A program made the translations under genes and the position numbers. This document shows positions 7,474 through 15,396 of a stretch of 64,000 nucleotides of DNA, piece after piece; position 1 is the first letter of the stretch, and each line of letters starts with the position of its first letter. Origin of the DNA: an uncultured Clostridia bacterium (GTDB taxonomy: Bacteria; Bacillota; Clostridia; Peptostreptococcales; Anaerovoracaceae); assembly GCA_934271235.1 (NCBI GenBank), contig CAKQQT010000019.1:1-64000 (forward strand). Reading direction: 5' to 3'. Below the pieces are notes generated by a model. It had not been told where the DNA came from. It ran no database searches and saw only the letters and a program-made list of their open reading frames with translations.

Positions 7474-7713
7474 CTATACTTCTATTTGTAATGCTCTTTT
7501 ATGATTCTTAAAATACCTTTCTCGTCTGTATTCTTCTGCAATATAGTCTGGTCCGTTATGCCACATATCTGTCGATTCATCAAAAAGCATCTTTCCGGTT
7601 TCTGATTTCATGAATCTCATATAGGCCTCTATCTTTGAAATTTTTTGCTTGCGAGCAATAATTTCAGAAACCATCTTTGCCAATTTGAGCATTGTATAAT
7701 CATACTGACTCAT
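7474..7713 (-). CDS. Small uncharacterised protein downstream of DUF3990
   Basis: 79 residues, no domain recognised with confidence. It begins MSQYDYTMLKLAKMVSEI and contains the pattern IEAYMRFMKSETGKMLFD and a C-terminal aromatic-charged tail. It overlaps the DUF3990 stop by 4 bp (ATGA) and has a GAGG site, so it is translated as the third gene of the cassette. Similar little proteins next to DUF3990 genes are common in gut Clostridia as far as I recall. It could be an accessory or second antitoxin; this is a guess from position. Confidence 0.7.
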   Translation of the reverse strand: MSQYDYTMLKLAKMVSEIIARKQKISKIEAYMRFMKSETGKMLFDESTDMWHNGPDYIAEEYRRERYFKNHKRALQIEV

Positions 7714-8261
7714 ATCTTTACCTCATAACTTTCCATAAATTTCAGGCACTTCAAAGCACGAACAGTCAAAAAACATTCTTGATCTGCCAAATTATCGGGT
7801 TCTAAATATCTTATTGCATCCCTAATCGCACTTTCTAAATCAGGGGTTCCATAATCGCCATTGATATAATTGGTAATAATTTTGTTCGTATTATCGTTTG
7901 CGATTTTTCCTGCAATAATGTCGTATTCACCCCACATGGTTCCTTTATTTGCAAACAAACCATGCTTTCGGTTTCCAGCAATACATTGCAACCATAATCC
8001 ATCAGCATCAGAAAATTCATGAATCCGTAAATTCTGAATGGGTTCATATTGGAACACACTCACATACCCATAACCTTGATTTTCTTGAATGATTCCATTT
8101 TTCATTGCTTTTCCGACTGAGTTTTTTACAAATCTATCTGCTTGCTCTCTCGTAGCCGTTACATAAAATCCTTTTCCAAAGTCCTTACCCGGCATACACT
8201 TGCTGAGATCCGGTGAAGAAATGATCGTAAAGCTGCCATGGTATAAGGTTTCGCTTATCAC
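7710..8261 (-). CDS. DUF3990 protein, likely ADP-ribosyltransferase-fold toxin
   Basis: About 183 residues. The N-terminus LYHGSFTIISSPDLSK and GKDFGKGFYVTATREQADRF match DUF3990, whose members are thought to share the ADP-ribosyltransferase fold (the H-G and the G-F-Y-x-T elements resemble NAD-binding strands). The GTG at 8259-8261 is taken as start since it overlaps the preceding stop (GTGA) and follows GGTGGAG; an upstream GTG is possible. It lies between two small genes, the upstream one of DUF3791 type. The three-gene set looks like a toxin with small partners; catalytic activity is unproven. Confidence 0.78.
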   Translation of the reverse strand: MISETLYHGSFTIISSPDLSKCMPGKDFGKGFYVTATREQADRFVKNSVGKAMKNGIIQENQGYGYVSVFQYEPIQNLRIHEFSDADGLWLQCIAGNRKHGLFANKGTMWGEYDIIAGKIANDNTNKIITNYINGDYGTPDLESAIRDAIRYLEPDNLADQECFLTVRALKCLKFMESYEVKI

Positions 8262-8482
8262 TTTCTCCACCCCTTTCGCTGAAGATAGCACTTGATATCA
8301 TAAAGGTTTGCTTCATCTCCCTGGACATGATATTCTTCATAGCAAGTCTTGATATAGTTAAAGATATCATATTTTCTAAAAATTTTTTCAGTTTCTTCCA
8401 CGCTGATATTTTCCTGAAGTTGAAAATAATGAAATAATCTCATTTGAATAAAAAGCAAATCTTCTGAACTTGTTCTGTTCAT
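8258..8482 (-). CDS. DUF3791 small protein, putative antitoxin or partner of DUF3990
   Basis: 74 residues. The stretch SVEETEKIFRKYDIFNYIKT followed by YEEYHVQGDEANLYDIK is the DUF3791 pattern (helical, acidic). It is the first gene of the cassette; the start ATG at 8480-8482 follows GGGAGG, and the stop overlaps the DUF3990 start. DUF3791 and DUF3990 genes are repeatedly neighbours, and the small acidic upstream partner is what an antitoxin would look like. Function is inferred from size and order only. Confidence 0.8.
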   Translation of the reverse strand: MNRTSSEDLLFIQMRLFHYFQLQENISVEETEKIFRKYDIFNYIKTCYEEYHVQGDEANLYDIKCYLQRKGWRK

Positions 8483-8657
8483 CTTTCGCCCTCCCATCGC
8501 AATCGCTGTGATAAGATCATTACGTGATAAGAATATTATATCATATTATTTTCGTTCTCCAAATAGAAAATATACTATTCCATATACCCCTGGAAGCTGT
8601 TTTCGGTTTCGAACGCAATGGCTTCTTTCAGGGTTTCGTTAAATTATCAAATTATCC

Positions 8658-8688
8658 TTGACCTTCCACAGGGTGGAAGGTGTAGAAT
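8658..8688 (+). promoter_or_regulatory. MerR-type promoter with 19-bp spacer
   Basis: TTGACC (8658-8663) and TAGAAT (8683-8688) are 19 bp apart, the overlong spacing typical of MerR-activated promoters. The spacer is filled by the perfect dyad ACCTTCCAC-AGG-GTGGAAGGT (8661-8681). It sits 33 bp before the MerR gene, so the regulator is likely autoregulated. Confidence 0.85.
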
Positions 8689-8720
8689 GATCCTGTAACC
8701 AAAAGAAAAAGGAGCCCGAA

Positions 8721-9377
8721 ATGAAGATCAGTGAGGTTGAAGAGCGTGTCGGCATTACGAAGAAAAAGAATATCCGCTTCTATGAAGCGCAGGGACTGCT
8801 CGCACCCGGCCGCAACCACGAAAACGGTTATCGGGAATACAGCGACGAAGATGTGCGTACCTTAGAACAGATCAAGCTGCTGCGCAAGCTGGGACTGCCG
8901 CTCAAAGAGATCCGCATGATGCAGAGCGGACACGCGACGGTCGCGGACAGCATGCGCCGCCATCTGATCACACTGCAAAGAGAGCAGCAGAATCTGACCG
9001 AGTCCGTCCGCCTTTGCGAAGCACTGCAGGTCCAGCAAAATAAACTCAGTGAACTCGACGCCCGACAACTCCTGCAGCAGATGGAAGATATGGAAAAAGT
9101 CGGTACCTCGTTTCAGGATATTGAGAAAAAAGATGTCCGCCAACGGTCGTTTTTGGGTGCTGCCTGTGCAGCCGCAGTCATGACGCTGCTCATGCTGGGC
9201 ACGATCGCCCTCCTGCTCTGGGGCTTTCACGCTGATCCGCAGGATGTGCCGCCGCTTCCGCTTACGCTACTTTTGCTGGCACTGCCGCTGCTGGTGATCT
9301 TTGGGGTCCTGTTTTCTCTGGTTCAGCGGATCGAGGAGATCAAAAGAGGGGAGGCTTATGATGCGAGAAAATTCTAA
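8721..9377 (+). CDS. MerR family regulator with C-terminal membrane segments
   Basis: 218 residues. Residues 1-70 form the MerR winged helix (MKISEVEERVGI, NIRFYEAQGLLAPGR, YREYSDEDVRTLEQI, LRKLGLPLKEI). A coiled-coil helix follows (about 75-140), then two hydrophobic segments (about 147-170 and 180-200), and the tail QRIEEIKRGEAYDARKF. Membrane-anchored MerR proteins are unusual; the anchor suggests sensing of a membrane or surface signal. AGGAGCC precedes the ATG. It overlaps the next gene by 17 bp and shares its tail motif with that gene product. Confidence 0.88.
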   Translation: MKISEVEERVGITKKKNIRFYEAQGLLAPGRNHENGYREYSDEDVRTLEQIKLLRKLGLPLKEIRMMQSGHATVADSMRRHLITLQREQQNLTESVRLCEALQVQQNKLSELDARQLLQQMEDMEKVGTSFQDIEKKDVRQRSFLGAACAAAVMTLLMLGTIALLLWGFHADPQDVPPLPLTLLLLALPLLVIFGVLFSLVQRIEEIKRGEAYDARKF

Positions 9378-9606
9378 AAAGAAAACCGGTGCGCTGCTTG
9401 CGGCCATCGTCATTATCACACTTGCGGTGCTGTTGATCGGCGCCTTCGCGCTGACGATCCACGGCAGAGAAGATGCCGGATTAAACGGGATCTTAGGTGT
9501 TTATATTGCCGTCCTTGCAGCCGTGGTCATCGGTGTCCTGGCCGCCCTGCGGCAAAGACTGCATGAGATCAAAAAAGGGGAAGAAGACGAAGCGAAAAAA
9601 TATTGA
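9361..9606 (+). CDS. Small two-helix membrane protein with MerR-like tail
   Basis: 81 residues: a basic N-terminus, a hydrophobic segment (about 10-32), a second (about 43-62), and the tail RQRLHEIKKGEEDEAKKY. That tail closely matches the last residues of the upstream MerR protein. The ATG at 9361 follows GGGGAGG by 6 nt and overlaps the MerR gene end in another frame. No family recognised. Likely a partner or paralogue of the MerR membrane part. Confidence 0.75.
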   Translation: MRENSKKKTGALLAAIVIITLAVLLIGAFALTIHGREDAGLNGILGVYIAVLAAVVIGVLAALRQRLHEIKKGEEDEAKKY

Positions 9607-9629
9607 ACGGAAGGAAAGGAGAACTCCGC

Positions 9630-9941
9630 ATGCTATTACTGACTTTAAATTATGTCCCGGGAAAAGAGATCGAAGCGTTGGGGATCGCCAAGGGCACGAC
9701 GGTACAAACCAAGAATTTCGGCAAGGATTTCATGGCGGGCATGAAAACGCTGGTCGGCGGTGAGCTGCACGCTTACACGGAAATGCTCAACGAAGCGCGT
9801 CAGATCGCGACCAAACGTATGGTCGACGAGGCCGAGACTCTCGGCGCCGACGCGGTCATCAATGTCCGCTACGGCTCCGCGTCCCTCATGCAGGGCGCCG
9901 CGGAAGTCGTCGTATACGGAACGGCAGTCAAATTCAAATAA
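9630..9941 (+). CDS. YbjQ/UPF0145 family protein
   Basis: 103 residues, the usual length for this heavy-metal-binding-domain family. Family features are YVPGKEIEALGIAKGTTVQ, the amphipathic helix YTEMLNEARQIATKRMVDEA, and the strand GADAVINVRYGSAS. The ATG at 9630 follows AAAGGAG; an earlier ATG lacks one. It forms pentamers in solved relatives, but its role is not established. It is the last gene of the MerR operon and is followed by a strong terminator. Confidence 0.9.
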   Translation: MLLLTLNYVPGKEIEALGIAKGTTVQTKNFGKDFMAGMKTLVGGELHAYTEMLNEARQIATKRMVDEAETLGADAVINVRYGSASLMQGAAEVVVYGTAVKFK

Positions 9942-9970
9942 CCTGCGTGCCGGGCGCCTCCGGCGAAAGC

Positions 9971-10000
9971 GGCGGCTCTGAAAAACAGGGCCGCCTTTTT
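9971..10000 (+). terminator. Rho-independent terminator of the MerR operon
   Basis: Stem GGCGGCTCTG / CAGGGCCGCC (one G-U pair), loop AAAAA, then five T. Located 30 bp past the YbjQ stop. Confidence 0.9.
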
Positions 10001-10038
10001 CTGTGCGATCACAGATAAGACAGCCCTGCGTACTTTTG

Positions 10039-10611
10039 TTAAATGTCATAGTCCGTATATGGGACAGGATCGGTGGAAACATCATAGAAGTGCCACCATT
10101 CGTTCTCATACCCCTCAAAGCCTACCGATTCCATGACCTGCTTCAGATACTCGCCGTTTTTTCTGCCTTCCGGCGGGTTCTCCGCACAGGAAAGCGCGGC
10201 TCTTCCGTCCATGGTATCGAACGGACAAGGCATTGCGATATCCTTTCCGTCAAGATCCGTCAGCGTGATGTCCACGCACTGCCCGTTCATGTGCGTATGC
10301 CGGAACGTTGTCATCTTGGTCATGTCCGGCGGTCTGGCCACAAAATCATCATTCGGCATGATCTCCCAGAATTTCTTTTGCGCACGGATCGGCCGATACG
10401 CATCCCAAACCTTTACCCGATAACCGGCGGCTTTAAAAATGTTTTTTGCTTTGATCAAAATCTCCGCCGTGTGCGCGTCGATCCAGCATTCGCCGGATTG
10501 ATAAACCTGCTGTCCGGTGAAATTGTCCGCGGTGGCATAGCGAAGATCGATGATAAAATCCGGATCGATATCCAGCAGTCGGACTAAGTTGCCCTTTTTT
10601 TCAATGTCCAT
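10039..10611 (-). CDS. D-alanyl-D-alanine dipeptidase (VanX/M15D type)
   Basis: 190 residues with the zinc peptidase motifs of VanX: DAYRPIRAQKKFW (about residues 89-101), the HxxxxxxD zinc site in RHTHMNGQCVDITL, and the catalytic EWWHF near the C-terminus. The enzyme splits free D-Ala-D-Ala. No VanH, VanA-type ligase or VanRS genes are near, so it is more likely used in cell-wall dipeptide turnover than in glycopeptide resistance. It lies 9 bp downstream of nothing in the same direction except the DUF805 gene (stop 10621), so the two are probably co-transcribed. Confidence 0.9.
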   Translation of the reverse strand: MDIEKKGNLVRLLDIDPDFIIDLRYATADNFTGQQVYQSGECWIDAHTAEILIKAKNIFKAAGYRVKVWDAYRPIRAQKKFWEIMPNDDFVARPPDMTKMTTFRHTHMNGQCVDITLTDLDGKDIAMPCPFDTMDGRAALSCAENPPEGRKNGEYLKQVMESVGFEGYENEWWHFYDVSTDPVPYTDYDI

Positions 10612-10620
10612 TTTTTCTCC

Positions 10621-11004
10621 TCATAATTCCTCTGTCATATTTTTTCCGACCGTCCAATCCTCCGGGTATCCATACTTGTTCTCAGCTTCCGGTCCGTTTT
10701 CGATCGCGAGGACGAACAAATAGATCCATCCGAAGACCGGGATCATGATGCTCAGAAACCACAGGCCGCTTTTGCCGATATCATGCAGCCGTTTCACGGT
10801 CGCGCTCACATACGGGATCAGCATCAGAATCCCAAAGATCTGCCACAAAGGGAGTCCGGGGATCTTGCGTGTAAACCATACGCAGACCGCCATGATGACC
10901 AGCATCAGCAGCAAAAAGATCCAGTATTGTCTTCGGTCGATCCTCCCCGAAAAGCAAAAGCTTTTTTTTAAGACATTCCGAAAAATATTGATTCCTGCAT
11001 CCAT
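10621..11004 (-). CDS. DUF805 family membrane protein
   Basis: 127 residues. The pattern FCFSGRIDRRQYW, then hydrophobic segments and RLHDIGKSGLWFL followed by a further segment, is characteristic of DUF805 (YhaH-like) inner-membrane proteins with about four helices. The start at 11004 follows GGAGGAAAGGAT; an ATG 18 bp upstream is less well placed. Function in the family is unknown. It precedes the VanX-like gene with a 9-bp gap. Confidence 0.88.
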   Translation of the reverse strand: MDAGINIFRNVLKKSFCFSGRIDRRQYWIFLLLMLVIMAVCVWFTRKIPGLPLWQIFGILMLIPYVSATVKRLHDIGKSGLWFLSIMIPVFGWIYLFVLAIENGPEAENKYGYPEDWTVGKNMTEEL

Positions 11005-11109
11005 ATCCTTTCCTCCAAACAAGTATGCTTCTTTCCGTTTTGTGAAACCAGGCAGGCGATACAGAGAACGCCTGCCGTGATCTTAAAAAAATTGTCGGAT
11101 GATACGCGA

Positions 11110-12516
11110 TTAATATCCGATCGCTGCAGCAACGCCTACCAATACAGCCTGTGCCGCAAACAGGATCAGGAATAACGGGGTGAACCATTTATACCACTTC
11201 TGAAGTGAAATTCCGCCCAAACCGCAGATGATAACGATATCCGCCGTCGGCCAGAAGATATTGGTTAAGCCGTCTCCGAAGTGGAACGCAAGAACTGCTG
11301 TCTGTCTTGTGACGCCGATGATATCCGCAAGCTGTGCCATGATCGGCATCGTTGCCGCTGCCTGACCGGTCGCGGATGGGATGAAGAAGTTGATCAGAGT
11401 CTGTACGACCAGCATGAACTGTGCGGACAGGGCCTGCGGCGCGTTCTTCAAAAGGTTGGAAAGGCCGTAAATAACGGTATCCATGATCATCGCGTCCTGC
11501 ATAACTACGGTGATCGCCTTTGCAACGCCGGTCAAAACGCATCCCCAAAGGGCAGTCTTGGCACTGTCGATGAATTCCGCGCACCATTTATTCGGCGACC
11601 ATTGGTGGATCAAAGCCGCTACCATGGACATGATCAGGAACAGACCGCAGAGCTGCGGGAAGTCCCATCCCCAGTTGATCAGGCCTACCATCAGGACTGC
11701 CAAAGTTACTACGACATCCAGCAAGACCAATCCGTCTTTTGTCGTGAACACGTAGTCGTTCAGTTCGTCTCGATTAAAGGCATGGATATTGTCCTCACCG
11801 TAGACAACCGAAAGCGCCGGATTTTTCTTGATCTTTCTTCCGTAAAGGAGCACATAGGTGATGGAGATCGTCATGAAGACTGCGAAGCAGACAACTCGGA
11901 ACCCGGTTCCGGAGTAAAGCTCCACGCCGGCGATCGTCTGCGCGATCCCGACCGAATAAGGATTTAAGGTCGCGCCCATAAAACCGATGAATTCTCCGCA
12001 GGCGATGATCGCGAAGCCGAACATGGCGTCATATCCCAATGCTACGCCCAGGCCGACGATCAAAGGATAAAAGCCGTAGAATTCACTTGCCATACCGAAA
12101 ACGGATCCGCCAAGTCCGAATACCAGCATCAGGACCGGGACCAGGATGATCTCTTTTCCGTGCAGCTTCCGCAGGATCGTACCGATCCCCGCATGGAAAG
12201 CGCCGGTTTTTACAACGACACCGAAAGTTCCGCAGCAGCAGAGGATCATGAAGATAACATCCGCGGCTTCGACACAGCCCCGATAAAGTGAGCTGAAAAA
12301 TCCCAGGAATCCGGTGGTGGTCACTTCCGACTTATCGATCACGTGATAAGTTCCGTCGATCGCTACATCTCTCATTCTCCCGGCGGCTTCCATCTGTTCA
12401 TAGTCATAGGTACCGGACGGGATGACCCAAGAAAGGATCGCGACAAGAAGAACGACAGCCGCCACGATGATCAGCGTGTCCGGCATGACAAACTTTTTCT
12501 TTTTTGCAGTTTCCAT
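11110..12516 (-). CDS. YfcC family anaerobic carrier, sigma-54 controlled
   Basis: 468 residues, about 12 hydrophobic segments. The N-terminus FVMPDTLIIVAAVVLLVAIL with WVIPSGTY is typical of YfcC/ArcD-type carriers, as is GGSVFGMASEFYGFYPL and the late INFFIPSATGQAAATMPIM and FGDGLTNIFWPT motifs. Relatives carry amino acids, peptides or dicarboxylates; the substrate is unknown. Its start follows GGAGGAG. A clear -24/-12 promoter and an upstream dyad lie 85-150 bp before the start, downstream of a sigma-54 activator operon on the same strand. So it is the best candidate target of that activator. Confidence 0.9.
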   Translation of the reverse strand: METAKKKKFVMPDTLIIVAAVVLLVAILSWVIPSGTYDYEQMEAAGRMRDVAIDGTYHVIDKSEVTTTGFLGFFSSLYRGCVEAADVIFMILCCCGTFGVVVKTGAFHAGIGTILRKLHGKEIILVPVLMLVFGLGGSVFGMASEFYGFYPLIVGLGVALGYDAMFGFAIIACGEFIGFMGATLNPYSVGIAQTIAGVELYSGTGFRVVCFAVFMTISITYVLLYGRKIKKNPALSVVYGEDNIHAFNRDELNDYVFTTKDGLVLLDVVVTLAVLMVGLINWGWDFPQLCGLFLIMSMVAALIHQWSPNKWCAEFIDSAKTALWGCVLTGVAKAITVVMQDAMIMDTVIYGLSNLLKNAPQALSAQFMLVVQTLINFFIPSATGQAAATMPIMAQLADIIGVTRQTAVLAFHFGDGLTNIFWPTADIVIICGLGGISLQKWYKWFTPLFLILFAAQAVLVGVAAAIGY

Positions 12517-12601
12517 TTTTTCTCCTCCTACAATAGCATGTTCTCAAGTAAATGAAACGTAAAGTAATAAGTTCTTTCTCCCAAATCCTGTTTTTAATAA
12601 A

Positions 12602-12617
12602 AGCAAGATACATGCCA
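12602..12617 (-). promoter_or_regulatory. Sigma-54 (-24/-12) promoter
   Basis: On the minus strand TGGCATGTATCTTGCT fits the consensus TGGCAYR-N4-TTGCW at every key base. A transcript would start near 12590, about 75 nt before the YfcC start codon. Confidence 0.88.
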
Positions 12618-12642
12618 TCTTGGATTTTTTCCGATACATGGT

Positions 12643-12668
12643 CAGACGACCACCTTCGGTTTCGTCTG
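12643..12668 (-). promoter_or_regulatory. Putative enhancer dyad for the sigma-54 activator
   Basis: The inverted repeat CAGACGA (12643-12649) / TCGTCTG (12662-12668) lies about 35-60 bp upstream of the -24 element. Position and symmetry suit an enhancer-binding protein, although most known sites are farther away. Confidence 0.5.
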
Positions 12669-12691
12669 TTTAAACACTATTAAAATTTAAA

Positions 12692-12713
12692 AACCCGCAG
12701 AATTTAGCGGGTT
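12692..12713 (-). terminator. Terminator of the activator / serine-hydrolase operon
   Basis: Stem AACCCGC / GCGGGTT with an 8-nt loop, followed on the minus strand by a T-rich run. It separates the upstream operon from the sigma-54 promoter. Confidence 0.72.
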
Positions 12714-12760
12714 TTAGACGCCGGGTCTCAACGGCTTCTGTCTTCAGAAGCTTTCACGTC

Positions 12761-13600
12761 TTATCTAAAATTTTCTTGCCTTAAATCCGCGATCGCGGAT
12801 TCAGTCCGAAATCTCGGATTTTCTTTGTTGGAGTTTTGATAGCACATCATGGTGATATCCCGCATGACGCTCTCTGCATTTTTGGTGTTCGGAACGCTGG
12901 AGGCCATGCACAGGATAAACGGGTTGTCCCCATATACGATCCCCATGTCATGGATCTCATTGTCATCATAGCCGCTCTGGTGGGCGATCTTCATGCTCTC
13001 CAGGAAATTATAGGTCAACGGCGTGTTTTTTTGATGTCCGCACAGGATCTCCAGCATTTCTTTGGACGCTTCATTGGAAATGATCTGGCCTTCGTACATC
13101 CGCAGCAGCAGGTTGGCCATTTCCTGCACGGATACCAGGTTCTGCACGCCCTTGGTCATTTCCGCGTAATCATTGATTGCCCGGTTGATCCGCGTCTTTC
13201 GGAATCCGAATTCCCGCAGGGTGTCATTGACGGCATCTTTTCCGAATAACTTGAGCAGGATATTAAAGGCCATATTGTCGCTGATGATCACGTTCAGTTT
13301 ATACAGATCCTCCAGTGTCAGTTCCGCTCCGACATGGATATGCTCTAGCGCGCTGAATGATTTTTCTCTGGTCTTCGGGTAATCGTCCGCCTTTAAAATG
13401 TAGACGTCGTCTTTTTTGATCTGTCCCTCATTCAGCCTCTTGAACGCTTCGATCAGGATGAGCATCTTGATGATCCCGGACGCCGGGAATACATCGCAGT
13501 TGCCCGCCGTAAAGCCGGCCCCTGTTTTGATATCTATGTAGCAGATCCCGATTTTTCCTTCAAAATCACCGATCCTGTCTTTCATCTTGTCCAAAAACAT
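12761..13600 (-). CDS. Beta-lactamase-fold protein with altered catalytic motifs
   Basis: 279 residues with the class A beta-lactamase/penicillin-recognising plan but no signal peptide. The SDN loop is intact (IISDNMAFNILL, about residues 105-116). The expected SxxK is FPASGIIKML, in which the Ser sits four residues before the Lys instead of three, and the KTG strand reads AHQSG. It may therefore be inactive, or act by another mechanism. It overlaps the end of the sigma-54 activator gene by 1 bp and precedes the terminator and the sigma-54 promoter of YfcC. It could sense or hydrolyse the transported compound. Confidence 0.78.
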   Translation of the reverse strand: MFLDKMKDRIGDFEGKIGICYIDIKTGAGFTAGNCDVFPASGIIKMLILIEAFKRLNEGQIKKDDVYILKADDYPKTREKSFSALEHIHVGAELTLEDLYKLNVIISDNMAFNILLKLFGKDAVNDTLREFGFRKTRINRAINDYAEMTKGVQNLVSVQEMANLLLRMYEGQIISNEASKEMLEILCGHQKNTPLTYNFLESMKIAHQSGYDDNEIHDMGIVYGDNPFILCMASSVPNTKNAESVMRDITMMCYQNSNKENPRFRTESAIADLRQENFR

Positions 13601-15372
13601 TATTCCACCTCATCTGCCCGTATATGGTATTTTTTGATTTTGTCGAAAATATTCGTTCTTCCGATATCGAGATATTTCGCGGCCATCTCCTTATCGCCCT
13701 GATACATCCGGAGTGCGTTCACGATCGCGTTCCGCTCCGCGCTCTCCTTGATCTCCTGCAGTGTGACCGGCACCGCCATAAAGCTGTCCGCCGCGTCCGG
13801 AAGCAGGATGTCATCGGATAGGATGATCTTTCCGTTTGATAGGATCGCCGCTTTTTCCAGTACGTTTTCCAGTTCCCGGATGTTGCCCGGCCACGGGTAC
13901 TGCAGGATCTTTTTGTATGCCTGGCTGCTCAGCACAAGCGGCTCGATACCCATCCGCTTGCATACGTCCGGCAGGATGTCCATTACGATGCTGTACAGTC
14001 CGCTGCGGCGTTCCCGGAGCGGCGGGATATCGATCGGGAAGACATTGATCCGGTAAAACAGATCTTCTCGGAATCGTTTTTCTCTTACCATTTCTTTTAG
14101 ATTTTTATTGGTGGCTGCGATGACCCTTACATCCGATGTGATCTGACGGGTGCCTCCCACATGAAAGAATGTTTTGCTCTGCAGCACTTCGAGGAGTTTT
14201 CCCTGCAGCTGCAGCGGGATCTCGCCGATCTCGTCCAGAAACAGCGTGCCGCCGTAAGCCATTTCAAAATAGCCTTTTTTGCCGCCTTTTCTGGCTCCTG
14301 TAAAGGCGCCCTCTTCATAGCCGAACAGTTCGCTTTCCATCAGATTGTAGGGGATCGCCGCGCAGTTTACGTAGATGAACGGGCCGCCGCTTCTTCTGCT
14401 AGCTTTGTGGATCTCGCCCGCGATAAAGGTCTTGCCGGTCCCGCTTTCACCGGTCAATAGGATCGTGGTGTTCGTAACGCTCGCCTTTTGCAGGAATCGG
14501 GTGACCTCTTTCACCTTGTCGTCATCGCCCAAAAGACGGAACGCGTTGTAATTTCCCTGCGGCAGGATCCCCTGCGGCACATTTCGCAGGATCCTTTTAT
14601 AGGACGCGGACGCTTCCGCCATTTCCTTCAGGATATCTTCCGCGTTCCCGATCAGGATCGCGGAATAGGTTTTGTTCTGCAGGCACTTCTCCGTTTTTTT
14701 GACGCAATAGGTCGTCGCGCTGACATGCAGATACGTTTCCTCTGTATCCGCAAGCTCCCGGATCGCCTTATACAGTTCCTCATTCAGGACTTTACCGGCT
14801 TTTTGACCGAGTACGGCGTCTTCCCTGATCCACGCCGGGTACTTCTGCTGCGTGAGCAGCTGATACAGGCCAAGGTCTGCCTGTGGCGCGGAAGATCCGA
14901 AATTGTGTATTTTGCGCTCTTTGGCGATGATATACAAGCTCTCCGTTTCCTCGTAAGGAAACGTAACCGTCTGCGCGTTCAAACGAACTTCCAGCACATC
15001 GCCTTTTTTCTCAAACACAATCTCGTTGGATTCGTACATCGTATCGAGCAGCGCAGCCGTCTTCGGCAGATCCTGCGGGATGCATTTTGCCAGAGGCTGG
15101 AGCTCCTGCCGGTCCAAGCAGCAGACCAGGATCAGCCCCTCATCGGCCGAGATCTTTTTTTCAAACCGAAATTTTTCTTTCAGCCAATTTATCTCGCCCG
15201 CGCGTTCTTCGGGTCGTTTTGTAAAATAAAGGACCAGATCGCCGACCTCCGGTCTTCCCTCCGCGGACCCCAGCGGATATTTCTTCTTTGTGCTGAGAAA
15301 TGAGAATCCCCGTTCTCCGATAAATAAGACCCGGTCTTCCTGATCCAGCACGATCATGTTCTCTAAGTTCAA
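13600..15372 (-). CDS. Sigma-54-dependent transcriptional activator
   Basis: 590 residues. The AAA+ module (about 300-530) has Walker A GESGTGKT, the sigma-54 contact loop GAFTGA in YEEGAFTGARKGG, Walker B GTLFLDEIGE and the arginine-finger region FREDLFYRINVFPIDIPPLR. A Fis-type helix-turn-helix ends the protein (EMAAKYLDIGRTNIFDKIKK). The N-terminal 290 residues show no receiver domain or clear PAS signature, so signal input is probably direct ligand binding. The nearest sigma-54 promoter is that of YfcC, 3 kb downstream on the same strand. rpoN is not in this window. Confidence 0.92.
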   Translation of the reverse strand: MNLENMIVLDQEDRVLFIGERGFSFLSTKKKYPLGSAEGRPEVGDLVLYFTKRPEERAGEINWLKEKFRFEKKISADEGLILVCCLDRQELQPLAKCIPQDLPKTAALLDTMYESNEIVFEKKGDVLEVRLNAQTVTFPYEETESLYIIAKERKIHNFGSSAPQADLGLYQLLTQQKYPAWIREDAVLGQKAGKVLNEELYKAIRELADTEETYLHVSATTYCVKKTEKCLQNKTYSAILIGNAEDILKEMAEASASYKRILRNVPQGILPQGNYNAFRLLGDDDKVKEVTRFLQKASVTNTTILLTGESGTGKTFIAGEIHKASRRSGGPFIYVNCAAIPYNLMESELFGYEEGAFTGARKGGKKGYFEMAYGGTLFLDEIGEIPLQLQGKLLEVLQSKTFFHVGGTRQITSDVRVIAATNKNLKEMVREKRFREDLFYRINVFPIDIPPLRERRSGLYSIVMDILPDVCKRMGIEPLVLSSQAYKKILQYPWPGNIRELENVLEKAAILSNGKIILSDDILLPDAADSFMAVPVTLQEIKESAERNAIVNALRMYQGDKEMAAKYLDIGRTNIFDKIKKYHIRADEVE

Positions 15373-15396
15373 GGCTTTCCTCCTGCATCCGGTGAA

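Noticed and set aside
10039..10611. VanX-like gene as part of a glycopeptide-resistance cluster
   Set aside because: No vanH, D-Ala-D-Lac ligase or VanRS two-component genes are near; a single dipeptidase is common in housekeeping.
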